This document shows positions 38,551-48,490 of a DNA stretch of 55,765 nt, in pieces (position 1 is the first letter of the stretch; every line of letters begins with the position of its first letter). The position numbers and the translations under genes are program-made. The DNA comes from Tannerellaceae bacterium (GTDB taxonomy: Bacteria > Bacteroidota > Bacteroidia > Bacteroidales > Tannerellaceae), in the NCBI GenBank assembly GCA_031264865.1, contig JAISDJ010000107.1, forward strand, positions 1-55,765. Reading direction: 5' to 3'. Under the pieces are notes generated by a model. The model worked only from the letters and a program-made list of their open reading frames with translations. It was not told where the DNA came from and did no database searches.

Positions 38551-38924
38551 TAGGATAATTTGTTAATTGATAAATAATTCGTATAAGCATTAAGCAGTTC
38601 GTCAATACCGATATTAAGAAGAACCATTTCCTTGAAGACAGCAGGCAGTATCTCGTCTACAAAGGTACGATGACGCGTAACGCTGATTTTCTTTCTTGCA
38701 TCCGAAGAAACAAAGTAGCCAAGCCCCCGCTTATTGTATATAATCTCATGCTTCTGCAACCATTCGAACGAACGCATCACAGTATTAGGATTTACCTCCA
38801 TTTCAACCGACAGCTCCCGTACGGAAGGAATACGCACGTCGGGAAGATACTCGCCGCTTAAAACGCGGTCACATATCCGGTCGGCTATCTGTATAAAGAT
38901 CGACAGATTCGTATTATAATTCAT
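38550..38924 (-). CDS. GntR-family regulator of the YtrA type
   Basis: A 124-aa repressor with an N-terminal winged helix-turn-helix (about 10-75, DVRIPSVRELSVEMEVNPNTVMRSFEWL) and a very short C-terminal helical part instead of a ligand domain. This is the architecture of the YtrA subfamily, whose genes typically sit in operons with ABC transporters. It lies between the permease (four-base overlap) and the last membrane gene. A palindrome at 40481-40502 next to the operon promoter is the likely binding site, so it probably represses its own operon. Confidence 0.92.
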   Translation of the reverse strand: MNYNTNLSIFIQIADRICDRVLSGEYLPDVRIPSVRELSVEMEVNPNTVMRSFEWLQKHEIIYNKRGLGYFVSSDARKKISVTRHRTFVDEILPAVFKEMVLLNIGIDELLNAYTNYLSINKLS

Positions 38925-39625
38925 CGCAATTCCTTTTCTTTAAGTTTGAGATACCCAATATACAACACAACAATGGTAGCCACCACCAAAACCGGAGCAG
39001 CAATCGATTTCATAAAATCAAGCGCCTCATAAGCAAACGACGACATAAAATAAGGATTGAATGCATCACTAGCCACCGATACAATCTTCAGCGATACACC
39101 CGTAAACAACAATACATAAAGCGCAATACCCGTAACAACAATCAATAAAGCATACTTACGAAAAGCAATATGCGACAAAAATATAACAGACGACACAACT
39201 CCCCAAAGCTCCAAAGGAATAACGTCATAACATAATTCCGTCAGACCAATCCCCACAAAAGCAGGCGAAAGGAGCTTAAACAAACCTAATCCCAACCAGA
39301 AAATCCCCACAAATACCAGAAAAAATAATAAACCCTCAACCAGCAGCGTAAAATACTTTTCCTCATTACTGGCCGGAAGCGTATAATATAAACCCTTCGG
39401 CTGATGAATCTTTTTACCAATAAAGCGACAATAATAAATAAAAACAGCCAACCCACCAACAAAGAAGAAGCCACTCTGTACATTTGCTTTCGGCTCAACA
39501 AAGTACAAAAGCGCTATCCATACAAGTAAAACTCCACCCAAACCGAGCAGCAGACTTTTCCTGTGCTCCACCCAATCAACCCGCAAAAGATAGTTGACCC
39601 GATTCAAATTAAAATACGTATTCAT
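38921..39625 (-). CDS. ABC-2 type transporter permease-like membrane protein
   Basis: A 234-aa protein with about six hydrophobic helices (LLLGLGGVLLVWIALLYFV, then FFFVGGLAVFIYYC, and others) and short loops. It lies between the ATP-binding subunit and the GntR gene and must be the membrane partner. It has no signature beyond its topology. The likely job is export or defence against envelope-active compounds, as for YtrA-controlled transporters; this is inference. Confidence 0.8.
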   Translation of the reverse strand: MNTYFNLNRVNYLLRVDWVEHRKSLLLGLGGVLLVWIALLYFVEPKANVQSGFFFVGGLAVFIYYCRFIGKKIHQPKGLYYTLPASNEEKYFTLLVEGLLFFLVFVGIFWLGLGLFKLLSPAFVGIGLTELCYDVIPLELWGVVSSVIFLSHIAFRKYALLIVVTGIALYVLLFTGVSLKIVSVASDAFNPYFMSSFAYEALDFMKSIAAPVLVVATIVVLYIGYLKLKEKELR

Positions 39626-39636
39626 TGTAATAAAGA

Positions 39637-40464
39637 TTATGCGTTAAAGATCTGTTTGATTATATCTTTAGAAGAAATCGTAGCATTGAACAGCAATTCC
39701 AGCGAAACATGACTCTTTTCGCCCGAATCGTTACGTACCACCCCCATTTTCCCTGCCGGGGATAACTCGGAATAAAGCGCCAACTCGTTCGCCTCAATCG
39801 TACGGAAATTCAACTTCTCACTTATCTCATCAAGCGATTTGTTGAACACAATTTCCTTGTTGTCGAGTATGATAACCGAGTCAATCAGACTTTCCAAATC
39901 ACGCACCTGATGAGTAGAAATAACGATAGACTGGTCTTCGCTAACAAACGAACCAAGCAACTTACGGAAAATGCTCTTCGACGGAATATCTAATCCATTA
40001 GTAGGTTCATCCATAAAAAGAACCTGTGTATTAGCAGCTAAAGCCAGCGTAATGGCAACTCTCTTTTTCTGCCCTAACGACAGCCGCAAGATAGCATCAT
40101 CCATATTCAACTCAAAAGATTCAACACACGACCGCAACCTCTCATTACTAAAAGTAGGATAAAAGGGAGCATACATGTTAATATAGTCCGAAACAGTTAC
40201 ATCAGGCAGGCTAATTTCCTCAGGCAAGATAAAAATCTTCTGAAGAAACACCACCTTCCGTTTCTCTGGCATCTCATCAAAAACACGACAAGTACCACTA
40301 TCCGGAAACAAAAGCCCACACATAATATTGAGGAGAGTCGTTTTTCCCTCCCCATTTTTCCCAAGCAGCCCGTATATAAGACCCGGTTTGATATCTAAGC
40401 TAATGCCGTGAAGCACTTGCTTTTGCTTGCGATATCCAAAGCTTACATCTGTTAAATTGATCAT
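39637..40464 (-). CDS. ABC transporter ATP-binding protein
   Basis: A 275-aa ATPase subunit with Walker A GKNGEGKTT near 35-43, signature LSLGQKKRVA near 128, Walker B VLFMDEPTNGLD and the switch STHQV. A C-terminal extension of about 60 residues follows. It is the first gene of the operon, eleven bases before the permease. Its promoter and a palindromic operator lie just upstream. Confidence 0.93.
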   Translation of the reverse strand: MINLTDVSFGYRKQKQVLHGISLDIKPGLIYGLLGKNGEGKTTLLNIMCGLLFPDSGTCRVFDEMPEKRKVVFLQKIFILPEEISLPDVTVSDYINMYAPFYPTFSNERLRSCVESFELNMDDAILRLSLGQKKRVAITLALAANTQVLFMDEPTNGLDIPSKSIFRKLLGSFVSEDQSIVISTHQVRDLESLIDSVIILDNKEIVFNKSLDEISEKLNFRTIEANELALYSELSPAGKMGVVRNDSGEKSHVSLELLFNATISSKDIIKQIFNA

Positions 40465-40480
40465 ATCGTATAACCTATTA

Positions 40481-40502
40481 GTGTATTAGTTTTATAGTAC
40501 AC
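40481..40502. promoter_or_regulatory. Putative GntR/YtrA operator
   Basis: GTGTATT...ATAGTACAC is a 22-base palindrome with seven of the eight outermost pairs complementary. With the preceding A it reads AGTGTA-N12-TACACA. As I recall, Bacillus YtrA binds AGTGTA-N13-TACACT, a very close match. It lies directly between the -7 box and the first gene, at the expected transcription start, so bound repressor would block initiation. Confidence 0.65.
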
Positions 40503-40504
40503 AA

Positions 40505-40535
40505 CAAATATAAGTAATGTTTGAAACAAACCAAA
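40505..40535 (-). promoter_or_regulatory. Promoter of the ABC-GntR operon
   Basis: On the minus strand TTTG (40532-40535) is followed after exactly 19 bases by TATATTTG (40505-40512): both Bacteroidetes boxes are perfect and ideally spaced. The start codon is 40 bases downstream. Confidence 0.8.
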
Positions 40536-40658
40536 TACTTTAACATGTTTTAAAGAGTTTGTTTTTTCTCTTTGCAGAAAAGCCGTTTTTTTTCAGGAAA
40601 CGGGTTAGTAGTTTATCCTCTTTTTTTCGTCTTGATAGTAGTAGAAAATCTGAAAGAT

Positions 40659-41627
40659 ATGCAGGAAGAACTGGATAATTATTTTCTGGGAGTGCTGAAT
40701 AAGAAGGAGAAAGAGGCGCTTTTCGACAAGATTGAATCTGACGAAAGTTATAAAATGGCGTTTATCCGGATGCAGCATACCGTGGCACTTTCCAGGCTGT
40801 ATGCGCAAAAGAACGATCAGGCCGGGGCACAACGGATGCTGGATCACTTCGTCCGGACCGTCCGAAACCGACAGATACGCCGTCGGCTTTGGAACGTTGC
40901 GAAATACGCCGCCGTAGTGTTGCTGCTCACCGTCAACGGCTGGCTCCTTACGGACAGGCTGTCTGGCGGTATCGAAGAGGAGATCAGTTACACCACGGTT
41001 GAAGCGCCGAAAGGGCAACGGGTAAGCATGATCCTGCAGGATGGTACGGAAGTATGGCTGAGTCCGCGCTCCACGCTTCGGATACCCGACAGGTTCAACC
41101 GGAAAGAACGTTCGCTGGAACTGGATGGCGAAGGCTATTTTGTGGTTACCCGAAACGAGGAGAAACCCTTCCTGGTACAAACCAGTCAGCATACCGTGAA
41201 AGTGGTAGGGACGCGGTTCAACGTCTTTGCCTATTCAAAATCAGACCGGTTTGAAACAGACCTACTCGACGGAAAGGTAAAGGTATGGCAACGAGACAGG
41301 CCGGAAGAAAGTCTGCTGCTCTCTCCCGGCGAGAAGGCTTTCTCTAAAAATAACAGACTGACAAGGTCGGTCTCCCGTTTTAATAATGATGAATATCTGA
41401 AGAATGGCGTATTCAGTTTCAATAACAAACGATTCGGGGAGATACTGGAATACCTCACCTTATGGTACGACATCCGGTTCGATATCAGGGATTCGGCCAA
41501 AAAGGACCTGCTCGTATCCGGTAAATTCCGTCAGAGTGATGAGGTGAAGAATATCCTGAAAGGCCTGCAGGGCGTTCACCCTTTCCGTTACAAAGAGATT
41601 AATGAGCATCAAATTGAGATATATTAA
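40659..41627 (+). CDS. FecR-family anti-sigma factor
   Basis: A 322-aa inner-membrane protein. A cytoplasmic N-terminal anti-sigma segment (about 1-65) is followed by a membrane helix (WNVAKYAAVVLLLTVNGWLL). A periplasmic FecR domain (about 105-200, PKGQRVSMILQDGTEVWLSP) and a C-terminal DUF4974-like domain (about 245-320, FSFNNKRFGEILEYLTLWYD) follow. It should hold the ECF sigma factor inactive until the STN domain of the SusC protein signals. ATG 40659 begins MQEELDNYFLG; the longer open frame to 40572 would add a hydrophobic stretch not typical of FecR. Its sigma factor is 9 kb away at the other end of the locus, on the opposite strand. Confidence 0.9.
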   Translation: MQEELDNYFLGVLNKKEKEALFDKIESDESYKMAFIRMQHTVALSRLYAQKNDQAGAQRMLDHFVRTVRNRQIRRRLWNVAKYAAVVLLLTVNGWLLTDRLSGGIEEEISYTTVEAPKGQRVSMILQDGTEVWLSPRSTLRIPDRFNRKERSLELDGEGYFVVTRNEEKPFLVQTSQHTVKVVGTRFNVFAYSKSDRFETDLLDGKVKVWQRDRPEESLLLSPGEKAFSKNNRLTRSVSRFNNDEYLKNGVFSFNNKRFGEILEYLTLWYDIRFDIRDSAKKDLLVSGKFRQSDEVKNILKGLQGVHPFRYKEINEHQIEIY

Positions 41628-41659
41628 GTAGATCTGTCATATTCTTAACACCTGTTTAT

Positions 41660-44600
41660 ATGAAAAACATGTTACACGTATTCTTTTGTATCGTATTATT
41701 CTCCTGCAGTTCGTCGCCCGAAACGACGCTGGAGAAGGAGTTTAAAACGCCTCCCGAGCACGTTCAGACATCCGTCTACTGGTACTGGATGTGCGGAAAT
41801 ATTTCCCGCGAGGGGGTGATTGAAGACCTCAAAGCCATGAAACGGGCAGGCATCAACCGGGCCTTTATCGGCCATAATTACTTTGACCCTTACGAGGGCG
41901 GACGAAACGTTAAGCTGATGAGCGACGAATGGTGGGACGTAATGCACACCGCCCTGAAGACAGCTTCAGACCTGGACATCGAGATTGGCATCTTTAACTG
42001 CCCGGGATGGACACAGGCCGGCGGACCATGGGTGAAGCCCTCCGAGTCGATGCGCTATCTTACCTCCTCGGAGATCCGGGCCAGGGGACCCGCTACGTTC
42101 ACAGCCCGGCTACCTCAACCGGCGGAAACGTTTGAAGACGTAAAAGTGATCGCTTACCCCGCTCCCGCCGAAGAGCATGTCCCCTTCGCCCGGGGTAATC
42201 CGCCGGAGGTATTCGACGGAGACAGAAATAAAGGCATCGATCTGCCTCAGGGTAAGGAAGTTTGCATCAACCTGACGGCTCCCGATGATTTTACGGCGCG
42301 CAGCCTTACCGTCTACCCCACGCATGCGGAGATTAAGGCCGATTTTGAATTGCAGGCCAAAATCGGCGATGCGTTTCAGACGATAGCGACATTTACTATA
42401 GACTGGCATCACCTGCAACTGATTGTCGGATTCCAGCCGTATGCGCCCGTTGTCATCACCCTGGCCGAAACGAAGGCAAAGGAGTATCGTTTGTTGGCCC
42501 GAAACCATCATCATCAGGGCGGGATTGCAGAGGTAGAACTGTCTGCCTCTCCACGAATTGAACAGTATGCCCAAAAGACCTTTGCCAAAATGTGCGAAGA
42601 CCCGTTGCCGATGGGAAACTTCTACGCCTGGCGCGAACAGCCCGAAGTGAGCAATCCCGCGCTATACATCCGTCCGGAAAAGGTATTGGATATCTCGCAG
42701 TATATGACCGCAGACGGCCTTCTTACCTGGGAAGTACCCCAGGGCGAATGGGTAATCGTACGCACCGGCATGACTTCGACGGGCGTAACCAACAACCCCG
42801 CTGGCCCCGACGGTACCGGCCTTGAAACAGATAAGATAAACAGGCAACACATCGCCACCCACTTCGACGCCTATATCGGCAGGATACTGAAGAGGATTCC
42901 GGCCGAAGACCGTAGCACATTCAGGGTAGTCGTGCAAGACAGTTATGAATCCGGCGGACAGAACTTTACGGATGGTTTTCTCGACCGCTTTAAGGATCGT
43001 TACGGGTATGACGCCCTGCCTTTCCTGCCGGCCTATTTCGGAAAAGTGGTGGGAACGCAGGCGGAGTCCGACCGGTTTCTCTGGGATATGCGCCGCCTGG
43101 TAGCCGACGGAATCGCTTACGAGTACGTAGGCGGATTCAGGGAGCTGTGCCATAAACACGGACTGCGTACCTGGCTCGAGAACTACGGCCACTGGGGCTT
43201 TGCCTCCGAATTCCTGATGTACGGCGGACAGTCCGATGAAGTAGGCGGAGAATACTGGCTGCCGAACGCATTCCCTTCCTGGGAAAACAACCTGGGGATC
43301 ATTGAAAACCGCGCAGCCTCCTCCTGTGCGCATATCTACGGAAAGACGCTGGTATCCTCCGAATCAAACACCAGCGGAGCCCCCGCCTTCTCGCGAGTTC
43401 CGGCCGATGCCAAACAGCGCACGGATAAATACTTTGCCGAAGGGGTAAACAACACCCTGTTGCACGTCTACATCCACCAGCCGGATACGGATAAGTTTCC
43501 GGGAACGAACGCCTGGTTCGGTACGGAATTTAACCGGGAGAACACCTGGTTTTCGCATATAGACCTGTTTCTGGCCTATATCAAACGCTGCAATTATATG
43601 CTCCGCCAGGGGCTGAACGTAGCCGATGTAGCTTATTTTATCGGAGAAGATGCCCCAAAGATGACGGGTGTACAGGACCCGTCCCTCCCGACCGGTTACC
43701 AGTTCGACTATATCAACGCCGAAGTGCTGGTAAGAGACGCTGTCGTAAAAGACGGAAGGATCACGCTGCCGCACGGAACAAGCTACCGCGTGCTGGTACT
43801 CCCCAAGAGCCAGACCATGCGCCCCGAAGTACTTGCCCGGATCAAACAACTGGCGAACGAGGGAGCTATCATAGCGGGCCCCGCCCCTTCACGTTCCCCA
43901 AGCCTGCAAAATCAGCCGGAAGCAGACCGGCAGGTCCAGACGATGGCCGAAGAATTATGGGGAGCGGCAGACGGACAGACGGTCCACTCAGCCCGGGTGG
44001 GCAAAGGAATGATCTTTAACGGAAGGAGCCTTGAAGAAATATTCGCACAAACAGATTGCATCGCCGACTGCAAGATACCGGACGGGAAGCCCATCCATTT
44101 CGGTCACCGCCATACGGATAAGGCCGAGATTTATTTTATATCCAACCAAAGCGACCGGATGCAGGAAACCAGCCTCACGTTCCGCGTGGCAGGATTACAG
44201 CCCGAATGGTGGGATCCCATCCACGGCGCCACGCGTAAGCTTGCCGAATATTCGTCTACAAAGGCTACGACAACCGTCCCCGTCAGGCTGGAAGCTTACG
44301 AAAGCGCCTTTATCGTATTCAGGGAGAAAGGCAGACCGGTGGCAGGCAGCCGTAACTTCCCGGAACCAGTCAAGGTAGCCGACCTGACAAACCGTTGGGA
44401 CATTTGCTTCGAAGGAAAAGTAGCCGTTCCCGCTCCGATCCGTCTGGATAAGCTGCAGGATCTGGCCACATTCGACGAAGATAACATCCGGTATTATTCC
44501 GGGAATATGATCTATACGACGACTTTCGACCTCGACCGAACAATCTCCCCCCATGAAACGCTCCTCTTAGACCTCGGAAAAGTAGCGAAGATGGCAAAGG

Positions 44601-44851
44601 TATGGGTAAACGACCAATATGTGGGAGGAGTCTGGACGCCGCCTTATTCCGTAAACATTTCACCAGCCGTAAAGCAGGGGAACAACACGCTTCGGATTGA
44701 CGTGGTAAACACCTGGGTAAACCGATTAATCGGCGATATGACGCTCCCCCGTGAAGAGCGGCGGACATGGACAGGCATCCATCCCTACGGAGCGGATTCT
44801 CCTCTGCAGGAAACAGGACTGATTGGTCCGGTTGCTGTCTACGCAAAATAA
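41660..44851 (+). CDS. GH106-like alpha-L-rhamnosidase, lipoprotein
   Basis: A 1063-aa glycoside hydrolase with lipobox LFSCS after MKNMLHVFFCIV, so it is membrane-anchored. The (beta/alpha)8 part begins around residue 35 (SVYWYWMCGNISREGVIEDL) and contains blocks seen in GH106 enzymes: GIFNCPGWTQAGGPWV, NNPAGPDGTGLETDK and VVQDSYESGGQNFTDGF. The C-terminal about 110 residues (TTTFDLDRTI, VWVNDQYVGGVWTPPY) form a GH2-type sugar-binding beta-sandwich. The expected activity is removal of terminal alpha-L-rhamnose from pectin (RG-I/RG-II) or other glycans. It is enclosed by FecR and SusC/D genes, so it is the hydrolase of this small utilisation locus. Confidence 0.85.
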   Translation: MKNMLHVFFCIVLFSCSSSPETTLEKEFKTPPEHVQTSVYWYWMCGNISREGVIEDLKAMKRAGINRAFIGHNYFDPYEGGRNVKLMSDEWWDVMHTALKTASDLDIEIGIFNCPGWTQAGGPWVKPSESMRYLTSSEIRARGPATFTARLPQPAETFEDVKVIAYPAPAEEHVPFARGNPPEVFDGDRNKGIDLPQGKEVCINLTAPDDFTARSLTVYPTHAEIKADFELQAKIGDAFQTIATFTIDWHHLQLIVGFQPYAPVVITLAETKAKEYRLLARNHHHQGGIAEVELSASPRIEQYAQKTFAKMCEDPLPMGNFYAWREQPEVSNPALYIRPEKVLDISQYMTADGLLTWEVPQGEWVIVRTGMTSTGVTNNPAGPDGTGLETDKINRQHIATHFDAYIGRILKRIPAEDRSTFRVVVQDSYESGGQNFTDGFLDRFKDRYGYDALPFLPAYFGKVVGTQAESDRFLWDMRRLVADGIAYEYVGGFRELCHKHGLRTWLENYGHWGFASEFLMYGGQSDEVGGEYWLPNAFPSWENNLGIIENRAASSCAHIYGKTLVSSESNTSGAPAFSRVPADAKQRTDKYFAEGVNNTLLHVYIHQPDTDKFPGTNAWFGTEFNRENTWFSHIDLFLAYIKRCNYMLRQGLNVADVAYFIGEDAPKMTGVQDPSLPTGYQFDYINAEVLVRDAVVKDGRITLPHGTSYRVLVLPKSQTMRPEVLARIKQLANEGAIIAGPAPSRSPSLQNQPEADRQVQTMAEELWGAADGQTVHSARVGKGMIFNGRSLEEIFAQTDCIADCKIPDGKPIHFGHRHTDKAEIYFISNQSDRMQETSLTFRVAGLQPEWWDPIHGATRKLAEYSSTKATTTVPVRLEAYESAFIVFREKGRPVAGSRNFPEPVKVADLTNRWDICFEGKVAVPAPIRLDKLQDLATFDEDNIRYYSGNMIYTTTFDLDRTISPHETLLLDLGKVAKMAKVWVNDQYVGGVWTPPYSVNISPAVKQGNNTLRIDVVNTWVNRLIGDMTLPREERRTWTGIHPYGADSPLQETGLIGPVAVYAK

Positions 44852-44892
44852 ATAGTTTCACCAACTTTCAATACAGCGCGTATGAACAAAAG

Positions 44893-44927
44893 GACCGGCC
44901 GCAGAAGATCCTCACCGGTGGCCGGTC
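44893..44927. promoter_or_regulatory. Hairpin between rhamnosidase and susC
   Basis: GACCGGCC (44893-44900) and GGCCGGTC (44920-44927) form a perfect eight-base-pair stem with a 19-base loop in the 215-base gap. No T-run follows, so it is more likely an mRNA-stability or attenuation element than a terminator. Confidence 0.45.
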
Positions 44928-45066
44928 TGAAATAACATTAAACCAAAGGTATGCAGCATGAAAAAAGGGGCAGGCGTCGTTAGCGCTCACCCCCCCAAGT
45001 CAATACCCACTCTTTTAAACCTACATATAAAAAAACAGTATTAACTTTTAAATATGAAGCAAAGTT

Positions 45067-48000
45067 ATGAAAAATATTTTGCAAACTTTATATCCGTGGA
45101 AACTTCCACATAAACAAGAGTATGGATTAAAACGTATCGTTCGCATTATGAAAGCCACCGTTATACTACTTATGATCGCCATATTTCATATACATGCGGC
45201 CAGTATGTATTCTCAAATGGCAAAAGTGAATCTTTCCGCAACCCGTTTATCGATAGAAAAACTGATATTGACGGTAGAAGACCAGACGAATTTCCTTTTC
45301 CTGTACAGCGAGAAGGAAATAGACCTGAATCAGGAAGTAAGGATCAGGACCAAAGACAGCCCCGTAAACGAAATACTCGCGCAGGCCTTTGCCAGTACAG
45401 ACATTACTTATACGATTCATGAAGATTATATTTCCCTGCGCAGGAAATCGCTTCCCGACAGCCAGACGTTTCCGCAGGCCGGACGACGGATAACCGGCGT
45501 CGTGGCGGATGCATCGGGCGAACCGATCATTGGCGCCAATGTTATTGAGAAGGGAACGACCAATGGGGTGATTACCGATACAGACGGAACGTTTTCGCTC
45601 CAGGCGGATGACAATTCCATGTTGCAGATATCCTACATTGGATATATCACCCGGGAAATTCCGGTAGCCGCGCAACCGGGAACGATCTTCGTCACCCTGC
45701 TGGAAGACTCCCGCGCCTTGACCGAGGTAGTCGTCGTAGCCTACGGTACACAAAACAAGCGGAATGTAACAGGCTCGATGGAGACAGTTAAATTCGAGAA
45801 CCTGACGGATATGCCTGTGGGCCAGTTTGCCCAGAAGCTACAGGGACAGATAACCGGCGGGCAGGTAAACCAGGGTACCGGCAAACCGGGGCAGGGGATG
45901 AATATCCGTATCCGCGGTTCGGGTTCTATTTCGAGCACCTCCGCTCCGCTTTATGTGGTAGACGGTTTCCCGATAGTGGGAGATATCAGCAATATCAACC
46001 CCGGCGAGATAGAAAGCCTTACCGTGCTCAAAGACGCGGCGGCTACTTCCATCTACGGTTCGCGGGCGGCTTTCGGCGTTATCCTGATCACGACAAAGAG
46101 CGCCAAATCCGGCGAGACCCGGGTGAATGTAAACGCCTATACCGGTATCCAGCAGGTACCGCAGCGGGGGCGGCCTGATATGATGAACGGTACCGAATGG
46201 GCGCAGTTCAGAAAAGAGCATTACGAAGATATGGGTGTAGAGGTACCCGAAGCCTTCCGCAACCCGTCTCAGTATGGTAAAGGCTACAACTGGTACGACG
46301 CCATGCTGCGTACGGCACAGATCAGCGATTACAGCGTTTCGGTCAATGCCGGCAAAGACAACTTCTCCAGTTCCGTGGTACTGGGCTATTTCCGGCAGGA
46401 AGGAGTTGTGATCAATTCGGCCTACGACCGCTTCTCCGCCCGGGCGAACAACGAATATACATTTTCCGACAAGTTCAAAGTGGCCGTCAATATCGCCCCC
46501 AGTTTCAGTTACGACAACGCTCCGCCGGCCGACGGTTTCTTTGGCGGTGGCGGCGGATTGCTGGACAATGCCCGCCTTACGCCTCCCGTCATCTCCTGGA
46601 AAAATGCCGACGGCACGATGCCTGCAGCCGTAACGACTCCCGGCATCACCGCCTTCTCTACCCCCAACTGGATTCGTTCGGCGCAGGATATCGTAAACAA
46701 ATCCCAGTGGAGCCGCCTGCTTTCCAACGGCTATCTGGAATATGAACCGATCAGGAACCTGAAACTGAAAACAAGTATCAGCGTAGACCTTGGAAACAGT
46801 AATACTCACTATTTCCAATCCTCCACAGCCAGCCGGGGGTTTGCCACTACGCCCAGTTCAATCAATGCCTACCTGTCCGACGCTTCCTTCCGCTATTATT
46901 CCTGGCTGAACGAAAATACGGTATCTTACATGAAGCAGGCCGGAGAGCATGAACTCGACGTATTACTTGGCTATACTACGCAAAAGTACCGGAGCGATTA
47001 TTCATTCATGAGCGGTTCCAACTTCTCCGACGACCGTATCGAAACAATCAATATGGCACTGGTAAAGAATAATCCTGAGATGGATATCCAGCAATGGAGT
47101 ATGATCTCCTACCTCGGTCGTGTAAATTACAGCTATAAGGACCGTTATCTGTTGAGCGCCAGTTTTCGCCGGGATGGTTCGTCTCGCTTCGGCATAAACA
47201 ATAAGTGGGGAAGCTTCCCCTCCGTTTCCGCCGGATGGATTGCCAGCGACGAAGATTTTATGAGCAGGCTCGACAAACGTCTCTTTCTGAAACTGCGCGC
47301 CAGCTATGGGATTATCGGAAACAACAATATCGGTAATTATACGCAATACAACCGGGTGAGCGACTCCAATGCCGTTTTCGGAAACACCTCGTACAGCGGT
47401 TCTGCCGTTACCAATCTGGGGAACGACGATCTGGGATGGGAGATGACCCGCCAGCTCGACCTGGGCATAGACCTCGGTTTCTTTAACAACCGCGTGAATT
47501 TCACGTACGATTATTACCGCAAGATCACGACCGACCTGCTCTATCAGTTACCCATCCCGCAGGAATCCGGCTTCTCCAGTTTTATGGGCAATATGGGTAA
47601 GATTAAGTTCTGGGGAAATGAGTTCACGCTGAATACTAAAAACCTGACAGGCAATTTCAAATGGGATACGAACTTCAATATCGCATTCAGCGACAACCGC
47701 GTGCTTGCTCTGTCGGATATAAGCGACCAGTTGGTAGCCTATTCTTCACGCGTATCAACCATCACCCGCGTTGGCGGACGAATCGGACAGTTCTACGGAC
47801 CGGTGCAGGTAGGCGTTTATACCGATCAGGCAGATTTTGATAATTCTCCCAAACTGGTAAACTCAGAAGTAGGAACGATCAAATTCAAGGATATAAACAG
47901 AGATGGCGAGATTACCCTGGTGGATGTAGATGGCGATAAGACAGAGATCGGAAACCCGTTGCCGAAGTTTATCTTTGGTTTCATCAATAACTTCTCGTAT

Positions 48001-48471
48001 CGCCATTTCGACCTGTCCGTTGTGATGTCGGGTTCATATGGCAATAAAGTGATGGCCACGGAAGAAGGTATCACCAATCTCGACGGCGTGTTCAACGTAT
48101 TGAAAGACGTAAAAGACCGATGGCGTTCGCCCGAAAATCCGGGAGCCGGCAAATACGGCAAATCCACCGGAGCCACCGAGGCCGATCGGAATCCTCACTC
48201 CCGCTGTGTGTACGACGGCAGCCACCTCACCATTAAAAACGTAACATTGGGCTACAACATCCCGTGCAAGCTTGTGAAGAATATCGAAAGCATCCGGGTA
48301 TTCGGCAGCATCCAGCAATTATATGTATTCACGAAATACCCATACGGCAATCCGGAAGCCGGTGTGGATGCAGACGGCAACTCCCCCAGTCCATTATTGC
48401 AGGGGATAGACAACTCAACCTACCCGGTGCCTCGTACATTCACTCTGGGAATAAGCTTTACCATTCAGTAA
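45067..48471 (+). CDS. SusC-type TonB-dependent receptor with STN signalling domain
   Basis: A 1134-aa outer-membrane glycan importer. After a long N-terminal leader (helix MKATVILLMIAIFHIHAASM, about 28-47) comes an STN domain (about 55-125, LSIEKLILTVEDQTNFLFLY) that passes an occupancy signal to FecR. A carboxypeptidase-like domain (about 142-220, GVVADASGEPIIGANVI), a TonB-box/plug (VVVAYGTQNKRNVTG, LYVVDGFPI) and the beta-barrel follow, ending LGISFTIQ. With SusD it binds and imports oligosaccharides, here probably rhamnose-containing. The STN domain plus FecR and ECF sigma form the standard trans-envelope regulatory loop. An alternative start at the inner ATG (45148) would still leave the signal helix. 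Confidence 0.95.
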   Translation: MKNILQTLYPWKLPHKQEYGLKRIVRIMKATVILLMIAIFHIHAASMYSQMAKVNLSATRLSIEKLILTVEDQTNFLFLYSEKEIDLNQEVRIRTKDSPVNEILAQAFASTDITYTIHEDYISLRRKSLPDSQTFPQAGRRITGVVADASGEPIIGANVIEKGTTNGVITDTDGTFSLQADDNSMLQISYIGYITREIPVAAQPGTIFVTLLEDSRALTEVVVVAYGTQNKRNVTGSMETVKFENLTDMPVGQFAQKLQGQITGGQVNQGTGKPGQGMNIRIRGSGSISSTSAPLYVVDGFPIVGDISNINPGEIESLTVLKDAAATSIYGSRAAFGVILITTKSAKSGETRVNVNAYTGIQQVPQRGRPDMMNGTEWAQFRKEHYEDMGVEVPEAFRNPSQYGKGYNWYDAMLRTAQISDYSVSVNAGKDNFSSSVVLGYFRQEGVVINSAYDRFSARANNEYTFSDKFKVAVNIAPSFSYDNAPPADGFFGGGGGLLDNARLTPPVISWKNADGTMPAAVTTPGITAFSTPNWIRSAQDIVNKSQWSRLLSNGYLEYEPIRNLKLKTSISVDLGNSNTHYFQSSTASRGFATTPSSINAYLSDASFRYYSWLNENTVSYMKQAGEHELDVLLGYTTQKYRSDYSFMSGSNFSDDRIETINMALVKNNPEMDIQQWSMISYLGRVNYSYKDRYLLSASFRRDGSSRFGINNKWGSFPSVSAGWIASDEDFMSRLDKRLFLKLRASYGIIGNNNIGNYTQYNRVSDSNAVFGNTSYSGSAVTNLGNDDLGWEMTRQLDLGIDLGFFNNRVNFTYDYYRKITTDLLYQLPIPQESGFSSFMGNMGKIKFWGNEFTLNTKNLTGNFKWDTNFNIAFSDNRVLALSDISDQLVAYSSRVSTITRVGGRIGQFYGPVQVGVYTDQADFDNSPKLVNSEVGTIKFKDINRDGEITLVDVDGDKTEIGNPLPKFIFGFINNFSYRHFDLSVVMSGSYGNKVMATEEGITNLDGVFNVLKDVKDRWRSPENPGAGKYGKSTGATEADRNPHSRCVYDGSHLTIKNVTLGYNIPCKLVKNIESIRVFGSIQQLYVFTKYPYGNPEAGVDADGNSPSPLLQGIDNSTYPVPRTFTLGISFTIQ

Positions 48472-48490
48472 TTATTAAAAATAACAGATT

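Noticed and set aside
44958-45032. Short leader-peptide frame (about 24 codons) before susC
   Set aside because: No coupling signal, hairpin partner or codon bias supports it; the hairpin at 44893-44927 lies before it rather than after it.
45838-46818. 326-aa minus-strand open frame inside susC
   Set aside because: It is antisense to a well-conserved SusC plug and barrel region, and its product has no domain; long antisense frames are expected in G+C-richer genes.
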